Source: JANRKG01 sp033763635 (GTDB lineage: Bacteria; Cyanobacteriota; Cyanobacteriia; GCF-001939115). From it: 12,249 nt of DNA. The notes below the pieces were generated by a model. That model searched no databases. It saw nothing but the letters and a program-made list of their open reading frames with translations, and was not told where the DNA came from. The position numbers were made by a program, and so were the translations under genes. Positions 6,447 through 12,249 of the stretch are shown piece after piece (the first letter of the stretch is position 1; each line of letters starts with the position of its first letter). The stretch covers positions 1 to 12,249 of the forward strand of contig JANRKG010000406.1 of NCBI GenBank assembly GCA_033763635.1, given 5' to 3'.

Positions 6447-8606
6447 ATGAAGATTCTTCCCAAATTCATACGCTCCACCCTCTATGCAATTGGGGCATCG
6501 GTTGCAGTGATTACGATCGCAACCCTGGTGATGGATCAACCACAGAATCGTATTAATGAGCGTTACGAAGCCCACAAGCTAACCCTAAACCATCTCTCCC
6601 AACTCGAAGCGTCTTTTCGAAAGCATTTGATTGCTCTTCAGGAAATCACCCTGCTTCAGCAATCCCAAAGTGTTAGTAAGTATCGAAAAGCACGAGATGA
6701 CTTGCAAAGCATTCTGCGGCAACTAGAGGGGCAACTGCCTGAAGATCCTACGCTGATCAATCTGCAAAACATCTATCAAACCCTGGACCGTCAAATCACT
6801 CCCCTCCTGACGCTGCCTCCCAATACTCCTGAGTGGCAGCAACAGTATCGGGAAGCCAATCTCTCGATAACTCATCTGAGTCAGGCGATCGATAATCTAA
6901 ACAATCGCGTCCAGCAATCTCTTCTCCAGACCCATGAAGCCCAGGTGGAGTTAGAAGAAAATTACCAGATCTTGATTCAGATGGTCAGCCTGATCGTTCT
7001 GGGTTTGTTTATCCTTCAGGTTTTGCGAACGCTACTGCCCATTATTCAATCAATTCAGGTGCTTAAGGTCGGAGCAGAAAAAATTGGTTCGGGGGACTTC
7101 AGTTATCGATTGGCTCTACATACCCAAGATGAAATTGAAGAACTGAGCCACACCTTTAACCAGATGGGAACTCGACTGATGGAGTTCTATCAATCATTGG
7201 AAAATCAGGTGGAAGCCCGCACGCTTGAACTGACCCAAACTAACCAAACCCTGCATCGCCAGATTCAAGAACGGGAAGCGGCTCAGGCGGCAGTTCGATC
7301 GGTCCAGGCGTTGTTAAATAACGTCATCAATGGCATCGCGGACCCACTCTTTGTAAAAGATGAACAGCATCGCTTTATTCTCATCAATGATGCCTATTGT
7401 CAGATGATTGGATTAGAGCGAGGGGCTTTGTTAGGCAAGTCTGATTACGATTTCTTTCCCAAAGAAGAGGCAGATATTTTTTGGGAGAAGGACGAACTGG
7501 TTTTGAACAGTGGTATTCCCCATGAGAATGAAGAAGTCTTGACGGATACCCAGGGCCAAACCTGCTTTATCTCGACTAAGAAATCCCTCGCCCATGATGC
7601 CAGTGGCAACAAGATTTTAATTGGGGTGGTTCGGGATATTACCAGTCGCAAACAAACGGAAGAAGAAGTGCGGCGATCGGAAGCAGAGTTACAGCAAAAG
7701 ACAGCCTTCTTGCAAGAAACCTTACGGGAACTACAAAAGACTCAGGCTCAGTTAATTCAGAGTGAAAAAATGTCTTCTCTGGGGCAACTGGTGGCAGGGG
7801 TGGCCCACGAAATCAACAATCCTGTGAATTTTGTGTATGGCAACCTGCGATATGTGCAGGATTATATGCAGGATCTCTCCAATCTTCTCAGCTTCTACCA
7901 ATTGGAATACCCTAATCCCACTCCGACGATGCAGGAAGCGATCTCTGGCATTGACCTGAACTTTGTACTCACCGACCTATCTTGCATTCTCAGTTCCATG
8001 CAATTGGGGACCGATCGCATCCGGGAAATTGTCAAATCCCTCCGCAACTTTTCTCGATTGGATGAGGCAGAACTGAAGACGGTCGATATCCATGAAGGGT
8101 TAGATAGTGCCCTGCTGCTGCTCTGTCATCGGTTAGAGAAGGACTCAAACCAGACGATGATTGATGTGATGCAAAATTATGGAACGTTGCCCCCTGTGGA
8201 ATGCTATCCAGCGGCGTTAAATCAGGTATTTATGCACCTGTTGACCAATGCGATCGATGCTTTGGAAGAGGGAATGGAACGTTCGCCCACCAGAAATCAA
8301 AACATAGAAGCTCGATCGCCCATGATTACAATTCAGACAGAAGTTTCTGGCCCTGGTTGGGTGCGAATTCGTGTCACCGATAATGGCCCTGGAATTCCCC
8401 CCGAAGTACAATCTCGCATTTTCGATCCCTTTTTCACGACAAAACCCGTCGGTAAAGGGAGTGGCATGGGTTTAGCCGTGAGCTACCAACTGATTGTTGA
8501 TAAACATGGGGGACGCTTACAGTGCAAAACCCAGCCTGGTCAGGGGACGACCTTTATTTTGGAAATCCCGACTGAGCAAAATCCCATCATCCGAGGTCGT
8601 CTATAG
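6447..8606 (+). CDS. Membrane sensor histidine kinase (HAMP-PAS-HisKA-HATPase)
   Basis: A 719-residue two-component sensor that should autophosphorylate on His and pass the phosphate to an unlinked response regulator. A first membrane span lies at about 11-29. A mainly helical extracytoplasmic sensor (about 30-172) follows, then a second span (about 175-200), HAMP (about 195-250) and a coiled coil to about 285. A PAS domain (about 286-405) ends in GVVRDITSRK and is followed by a second coiled coil (406-440). The H-box is GVAHEINNPVNF with H454. The ATPase domain has an N-box at N601 (HLLTNAIDAL), DNGPGI at 645-650, DPFFTTK at 660-666 and GKGSGMGL at 669-676. All key residues are intact. The start ATG 6447 has no clear Shine-Dalgarno site. 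The gene follows hpsP by 75 bases on the same strand. A role in controlling the polysaccharide cluster is inference from position only. Confidence 0.92.
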   Translation: MKILPKFIRSTLYAIGASVAVITIATLVMDQPQNRINERYEAHKLTLNHLSQLEASFRKHLIALQEITLLQQSQSVSKYRKARDDLQSILRQLEGQLPEDPTLINLQNIYQTLDRQITPLLTLPPNTPEWQQQYREANLSITHLSQAIDNLNNRVQQSLLQTHEAQVELEENYQILIQMVSLIVLGLFILQVLRTLLPIIQSIQVLKVGAEKIGSGDFSYRLALHTQDEIEELSHTFNQMGTRLMEFYQSLENQVEARTLELTQTNQTLHRQIQEREAAQAAVRSVQALLNNVINGIADPLFVKDEQHRFILINDAYCQMIGLERGALLGKSDYDFFPKEEADIFWEKDELVLNSGIPHENEEVLTDTQGQTCFISTKKSLAHDASGNKILIGVVRDITSRKQTEEEVRRSEAELQQKTAFLQETLRELQKTQAQLIQSEKMSSLGQLVAGVAHEINNPVNFVYGNLRYVQDYMQDLSNLLSFYQLEYPNPTPTMQEAISGIDLNFVLTDLSCILSSMQLGTDRIREIVKSLRNFSRLDEAELKTVDIHEGLDSALLLLCHRLEKDSNQTMIDVMQNYGTLPPVECYPAALNQVFMHLLTNAIDALEEGMERSPTRNQNIEARSPMITIQTEVSGPGWVRIRVTDNGPGIPPEVQSRIFDPFFTTKPVGKGSGMGLAVSYQLIVDKHGGRLQCKTQPGQGTTFILEIPTEQNPIIRGRL

Positions 8607-8615
8607 TCTTTGGGA

Positions 8616-11069
8616 TCAAATCTCAAATCTGATCTGCCCAAACCGATCGCACCGCACCCGATCGCCCTCAATACTGGCTTCCTGCCCGTCTATCCAGGCC
8701 CGTTTCACACTGGCTCCATGAAACTGGACTTCAATGGTTTCGTAAGGCAGCGAAAATTCTCCTTCTTCAGTGTGGATAAGGTCCAGTCCTCCTTCATTCC
8801 AGGCGATCTGGAAACGATCGATTCGGGACTCCCCGTACCCGTCTCCGGCATCACTATACATCATGGATTGGCAGCCTCCGGAGACAGGCCGATACACATG
8901 CAGCGTCAGAACCTTCTCCTGCTCCATTGGCAGAATGCAACCCGCCCGCACTAAAACGGGAATGTGTTTGATAGGTGCTTCGATTTCGACGGTTCCCGGT
9001 CCTTCCAGCACGCGATCGTCCCAGAGATGATACCAGCGGCCTTTGGGCAGCGTGACAGAGCGCGATCGAACCTCAGGCTGAGTAACGGGACAAACCAGGA
9101 GGGCATTCCCTAACAGAAATGCATCATCAATGCCCCACAGGTTGCTATCCTCCGGGTCCGCCCAGAAGACGGGACGGACGGGGGGGAATCCATCCTGGGT
9201 GGCTTCCCAGGTCAGGGTATAGAGGTAGGGCATCAGGCGATAGCGAAGTTTGAGAAATTCCCGAATGATGCTGAGGGTAGGTTCGCCATAAAGCCAGGGA
9301 GTCCGGTTCTCAACGTTGTTGGAGGAATGGGTGCGGCAGAACATCGTAAACGCTCCCATCTGAAACCAGCGCAAGTAAAGTTCTGCGTCAGGATTTCCCT
9401 GAAAGCCGCCAATATCCGATCCCGCATAGGGCATTCCCGATAAGCCCAGGCCAACAACCGTTGAAAGGGTTGTTTTGAGAGCCTCCCAGCTACAGTCCAC
9501 ATCTCCAGTCCAGGTCCAGGCATAGCGCTGAATTCCCGCCCACCCTGCGCGGGTGATGATAAAGGGTCGTTTTTGGGGTTGGTACCGGCACAAACTTTCG
9601 TAGGCCGCTTTCACCTGCAACATGCCGTAAACATTGTGGGCCTCCCGGTGGTCCCCGCCCCGTCCTTCCATGTGATGACGAGTCGCATAGGGCGGTAGGG
9701 AACGATCGCCCCACAGAATAAAGGCTGCGGGTTCGTTCATGTCATGCCAGAACCCGGAAACGCCTACATCCAGCAGATACTCGTACTGCCGACTCCACCA
9801 GCGACGGGTCAGGGGATTCGTGAAGTCAGGGAAAACGCACCAACCGGGCCATACCGGAGCAATCAGCAACTTGCCATCGGGACGGGTGCAGAGAGTGCCC
9901 AACACTTGGCCTTCCATGCATAACTTATCTCGACGGCTGTAGCGAATGCCGGGATTGAGAATCGTGATGAAGCGCACCTCTTCCTGGGCGAGTTCCTGAA
10001 TGAACAGACCGAGTTGAGGAAAGCGATCGGGATCAATGGTAAAAGCCCGGTTCTTTACCTGCACATCAATGTCTAAATGCACAGCAGCAAGGGGAAGATC
10101 ATGGATCTTGAAGCAGTGAACGGTTTTACGAATCTCCTCTTCCTTGCCATAGCCCCAACGGGATTGGTGATAGCCCAAACACCAACGAGGTGGCAGGGGT
10201 GCCCGTCCCGTTAGTTCCGTATAGCGATTGAGCAGAGTCTGGGGCGTTCCAGCAATCACGTAATACCGCAGCGCTCCCCCTTCAAATGCGGCACTGGCAA
10301 CGTCCGTAAATTTGAAGTGGGCATCAAAAGAATTTTCATAGAAAACAAGGTAACTTCCCTGTTGGTGCAATCCCACGTAGACGGGAATGCACATATACAT
10401 AGGGTCGGACCCTGGCGCATATTTCCCAGCCGCGTCATAGTTCCACATGCGAAAGGTCGGAGGTTGCCCATTCTCATCCCGCGCCGATCGCAAATTGAGA
10501 GGAAATGCCCGTTCCCCTAATCCATACACATGCTCCTCTGGTTGCAGACGGGCGTGGTGGCTCCAGTGTTCGCCCTGCCGTTCGGGAGGCAGTTCTTCTC
10601 GAAAAACTTTGCCCTGGTGATCGTGAAAGGTTAGATGCCCTTCAAAGTTCACCAGAATATGAATTCCCTGATCTCCCTGGCTTGCTAGCCGCCAACCATC
10701 GGGGGTTTGCTCCAGGATCGTTTCTACCGTCGGCCAATCCTGACGAGCAATCCCGTAGGGAATGGGCGAAATTCCCGGTTTCCAATCTAACCGCACCAGA
10801 TCGGGAGTCAGAAAGGTTACATCCAGTTCAGCCTGCTCAAAGTAAAATTTTGCTCCCCGATCGGTCGCTTCTGCCTGGGTCAGTTTTCCGGGGCGATCGG
10901 TTGGCATGTCCTGGGTTTGGGGTCTGCCATACAACCGCTCTAACCGATCCCGCTGCCGGGAGTAGAGCCATGCTTTGGGCGCATAGGTCAGATAGAGGAA
11001 TGAGCCGACAATATACTGGTACCGAAGGGATAGTTTCTTCAAAAAACTCTGGGGGGGTTGCAGGGCCAC
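8616..11069 (-). CDS. Glycoside hydrolase family 31, alpha-glucosidase type
   Basis: An 817-residue GH31 enzyme likely to hydrolyse terminal alpha-glucosyl (or related alpha-glycosyl) bonds by a retaining mechanism. The N-terminal beta-sandwich covers about 75-290, with YGLGER at 182-187. The catalytic barrel starts near PPRWCLGYHQSRWGYG (293-308) and includes HLDID (331-335). The nucleophile is D443 in GFWHDMNEP, and the acid/base is D523 in WTGDVD. GSDIGGF (550-556) and FCRTHSS (577-583) are further family blocks. C-terminal beta domains run from about 650. There is no signal peptide, so it is probably cytoplasmic and could act on glycogen-derived or imported oligosaccharides; the activity could also be alpha-xylosidase or a transferase. 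The GTG start at 11069 is chosen because AAGAGG lies 6 bases before it. Its stop faces the kinase stop across 9 bases with no visible terminator. Confidence 0.93.
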   Translation of the reverse strand: MALQPPQSFLKKLSLRYQYIVGSFLYLTYAPKAWLYSRQRDRLERLYGRPQTQDMPTDRPGKLTQAEATDRGAKFYFEQAELDVTFLTPDLVRLDWKPGISPIPYGIARQDWPTVETILEQTPDGWRLASQGDQGIHILVNFEGHLTFHDHQGKVFREELPPERQGEHWSHHARLQPEEHVYGLGERAFPLNLRSARDENGQPPTFRMWNYDAAGKYAPGSDPMYMCIPVYVGLHQQGSYLVFYENSFDAHFKFTDVASAAFEGGALRYYVIAGTPQTLLNRYTELTGRAPLPPRWCLGYHQSRWGYGKEEEIRKTVHCFKIHDLPLAAVHLDIDVQVKNRAFTIDPDRFPQLGLFIQELAQEEVRFITILNPGIRYSRRDKLCMEGQVLGTLCTRPDGKLLIAPVWPGWCVFPDFTNPLTRRWWSRQYEYLLDVGVSGFWHDMNEPAAFILWGDRSLPPYATRHHMEGRGGDHREAHNVYGMLQVKAAYESLCRYQPQKRPFIITRAGWAGIQRYAWTWTGDVDCSWEALKTTLSTVVGLGLSGMPYAGSDIGGFQGNPDAELYLRWFQMGAFTMFCRTHSSNNVENRTPWLYGEPTLSIIREFLKLRYRLMPYLYTLTWEATQDGFPPVRPVFWADPEDSNLWGIDDAFLLGNALLVCPVTQPEVRSRSVTLPKGRWYHLWDDRVLEGPGTVEIEAPIKHIPVLVRAGCILPMEQEKVLTLHVYRPVSGGCQSMMYSDAGDGYGESRIDRFQIAWNEGGLDLIHTEEGEFSLPYETIEVQFHGASVKRAWIDGQEASIEGDRVRCDRFGQIRFEI

Positions 11070-11075
11070 GGCTAA

Positions 11076-11081
11076 CCTCTT
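11076..11081 (-). promoter_or_regulatory. Ribosome binding site of the GH31 gene
   Basis: On the minus strand AAGAGG stands 6 bases before the GTG at 11069-11067. This is good spacing and supports the unusual GTG start. Confidence 0.6.
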
Positions 11082-11114
11082 GAGACGATGAATCAGGGTC
11101 TTTTCAATGATTTA

Positions 11115-11156
11115 CTGATCCCGAAGGGAGTTCTCATCACTCGGAAGTGGGATCAG
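11115..11156. promoter_or_regulatory. Inverted repeat in the divergent spacer
   Basis: CTGATCCC (11115-11122) and GGGATCAG (11149-11156) are perfect 8-base arms separated by 26 bases. They lie between the divergent GH31 and YbjN-like genes, 45 and 32 bases from their respective start codons. The arms could be an operator shared by both genes or a hairpin in the leader of the + strand transcript. There is no T tract, so it is not a terminator. Confidence 0.4.
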
Positions 11157-11173
11157 GTGAACAAATCCCTACA

Positions 11174-11181
11174 AAGAAGGA
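11174..11181 (+). promoter_or_regulatory. Ribosome binding site of the YbjN-like gene
   Basis: AAGAAGGA ends 7 bases before the ATG at 11189 and fixes that start. Confidence 0.65.
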
Positions 11182-11188
11182 ATAAATT

Positions 11189-11641
11189 ATGCAGTTTGAA
11201 ACCGAAGCACAACAAACCTGTTTTGAAAAAATCAAACCCTGGACTTTAGACTACTTTGAGACAGCCTTTGTCCCCGACTATGGTATTCCAGCAATTGTCG
11301 TCCCGATGGGATCGGCCGCTGCGATGGTAGAGGTCTTCCCATGGGGCGAAAGGGACACCATCATTCGTACCTGGGCCTATGTGGTGACACAGGCGGATCT
11401 GACCCCTGAGTTATTGCGTTTTTTGTTACAAAAAAATGTAGAAATGAACTTTGGCGCTTTTGGGATCGATGGAGCCGGAGATATTCGCCTGGAACACGCG
11501 ATCGTCGGTTCTACCTGTGATTCCAATGAGTTACAAAGCTCCCTGGTGGGGGTGCTGACTGCTGCCGATCGCTACGATGACGAAATTGTCAGTCGGTGGG
11601 GTGGGAAACGAGCGATCGATCGTTATTTGGCAATGGGTTGA
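11189..11641 (+). CDS. YbjN-domain-like small protein
   Basis: A 150-residue soluble, acidic protein resembling the YbjN/type III secretion chaperone-like fold that is widespread in cyanobacteria. Members are thought to bind peptides or partner proteins, but no reaction is established. The pattern seen is an amphipathic N-terminal helix (about 5-25), a small beta sheet with MVEVFPWGE (46-54) and TWAYVVTQADLTPELLRFLLQKN, then MNFGAFGIDGAGDIRLEHAIVGSTCD and a C-terminal helix with ADRYDDEIVSRWGGKRAID. There is no signal peptide or membrane span. It has its own strong ribosome binding site and is transcribed away from GH31. Its TGA (11639-11641) lies inside the end of the opposing phosphodiester glycosidase gene, a 19-base convergent overlap. 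The family call is from pattern memory; the function is open. Confidence 0.75.
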   Translation: MQFETEAQQTCFEKIKPWTLDYFETAFVPDYGIPAIVVPMGSAAAMVEVFPWGERDTIIRTWAYVVTQADLTPELLRFLLQKNVEMNFGAFGIDGAGDIRLEHAIVGSTCDSNELQSSLVGVLTAADRYDDEIVSRWGGKRAIDRYLAMG

Positions 11642-12249
11642 GCATCAATTCCCAGATGATTCGCCAGATACCTTTGTCGGAGGGGAATCCGGGTATGAAT
11701 TGGGGAATTGAGCAAGCGAGGACCGTTCTCGTCTGCCATCACGAGGGTGGTTGATCCCCCCCCATCTAACGCAAGGGCCGTATCAATTCCCTGGTCTTGC
11801 AGAATTGTCACCAGTTCTTGCAGATAAACCCCTTCGCTGTAGAAGGGTTGGCGACCATCAATCAGCACCCACCACATCTTTTTCCCGCTGCGATCGATCC
11901 CCACCGCTGTTCGAGGATTGGGTTTATCCTGCCTGAGAATTGCCGGATCGATGGGTTGGGGCTTTCCCTGGTTGATTAATACAAGACTCCCTGCGACCCC
12001 CTGTAGCGTTTCCGGTGGGCACTCCAGACGATTTGGAATCTGTACCTGACGGTTTTTCAGAATACACAGGACGGCCCATCCCCCACGAGGTTTGGAATAC
12101 TCAACCCCATTGGCAATCACCTGCCCCAGAACTTCTACCCGCTCTCCGGAGCGTGGATAAAAGTCTAAAGGATGGCGTTCGTGGAAGGGGAAAAAAAAGC
12201 TGGCATTGATTGCCAGCTTTAGCCGAAAGCGCTGTAGAAACTCAGTGGT
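11623..12249 (-). CDS. Phosphodiester glycosidase (NAGPA-type), partial, start beyond the window
   Basis: The C-terminal 208 codons of a protein with the phosphodiester glycosidase domain first known from the mammalian uncovering enzyme. Bacterial members remove sugars linked through phosphodiesters and are often exported, but the N-terminus that would show a signal peptide is missing. Numbering from the window edge, LAINASFFFPF (12-22) is the usual N-G-F-F-like strand. PRTAVGID is at 112-119, followed by the VLIDGR strand. ALDGGGSTTL (160-169) is the hallmark block, with LLNSPIHTR after it. A shorter call starting at GTG 12120 is possible, but the frame stays open to the edge with family-like residues, so I treat the gene as cut by the window. 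The stop overlaps the YbjN-like gene by 19 bases. A terminator-shaped hairpin lies inside the coding region. Confidence 0.85.
   Translation of the reverse strand, partial: TTEFLQRFRLKLAINASFFFPFHERHPLDFYPRSGERVEVLGQVIANGVEYSKPRGGWAVLCILKNRQVQIPNRLECPPETLQGVAGSLVLINQGKPQPIDPAILRQDKPNPRTAVGIDRSGKKMWWVLIDGRQPFYSEGVYLQELVTILQDQGIDTALALDGGGSTTLVMADENGPRLLNSPIHTRIPLRQRYLANHLGIDAQPIAK
12191..12220 (-). terminator. Intrinsic-terminator-shaped hairpin inside a coding sequence
   Basis: Read on the minus strand, AAAGCTGGCA (12220-12211), loop ATCAA, and TGCCAGCTTT (12205-12196) form a perfect 10-bp stem. Five further T residues (12195-12191) follow, making eight T in a row in all, then CCCC. The shape fits a rho-independent terminator on the same strand as the phosphodiester glycosidase, but the bases also encode LAINASFFF of that protein. 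Either it acts inside the gene as an attenuator, or it is inactive, or the gene truly starts downstream at GTG 12120. Confidence 0.5.

Noticed and set aside
8606..8633. GATCA/TGATC arms near the kinase-GH31 convergence as a bidirectional terminator
   Set aside because: The stem is only 5 bp with a 10-base loop and no T tract on either strand, and most of it lies inside GH31 codons.
11050..11057. A seven-G run near the GH31 start as a phase-variation tract
   Set aside because: It is short, encodes an ordinary Pro-Pro pair, and nothing else in the context suggests phase variation.
10505..11083. A 192-codon open frame on the + strand opposite the GH31 N-terminus
   Set aside because: It is a shadow of the G+C-rich GH31 gene. 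There is no ribosome site and the composition is unprotein-like.

Overview
The window looks like chromosomal DNA from a cyanobacterium, most likely a filamentous one. The palindrome CGATCG, the core of the cyanobacterial HIP1 repeat, occurs 40 times where about three would be expected by chance. The short heptameric repeats upstream of the first gene and most of the protein families present (HpsL/O/P-type polysaccharide enzymes, a cyanobacterial-style H-box kinase, a YbjN-like protein) point the same way. There are no tRNA or rRNA genes, no CRISPR array, no insertion sequence and no phage genes.

Layout. Positions 1-245 are non-coding or the unresolved end of a neighbour, with two kinds of short tandem repeat. 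From 246 to 6371, five genes on the + strand form a polysaccharide cluster: an O-antigen-ligase/Wzy-like membrane protein (hpsL), a GT2 glycosyltransferase (probably hpsN), a GT8 glycosyltransferase, and two GT4 glycosyltransferases (hpsO, hpsP). These match my memory of the hormogonium polysaccharide (hps) genes that Nostoc-type filaments need for gliding motility. A membrane sensor histidine kinase (6447-8606) follows on the same strand without a partner response regulator. A large GH31 alpha-glucosidase-type gene (11069-8616, minus) converges on it with a 9-base gap. A 119-base divergent spacer holding an 8-bp inverted repeat separates GH31 from a small YbjN-like gene (11189-11641, +). The window ends inside a phosphodiester glycosidase (NAGPA-type) gene on the minus strand, whose stop overlaps the YbjN gene's stop by 19 bases.

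How the genes fit together. The glycosyltransferases would assemble a repeat unit at the cytoplasmic face of the membrane, and HpsL would polymerise or transfer it on the far side. No flippase, priming transferase or export protein is in the window, so the pathway is incomplete here. The kinase may sense envelope state and control the cluster, but only adjacency supports that. The GH31 and phosphodiester glycosidase genes are carbohydrate-active but not obviously part of the same operon.

Most worth a second look: (1) a perfect 10-bp hairpin followed by a T tract, shaped like an intrinsic terminator, inside the phosphodiester glycosidase coding sequence; (2) an AT-rich GT8 gene flanked by the two largest gaps of an otherwise tight operon, which looks like a cassette insertion; (3) complete absence of the full octamer GCGATCGC although the heptamer GCGATCG is abundant. 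I saw no clearly new defence or mobile system.
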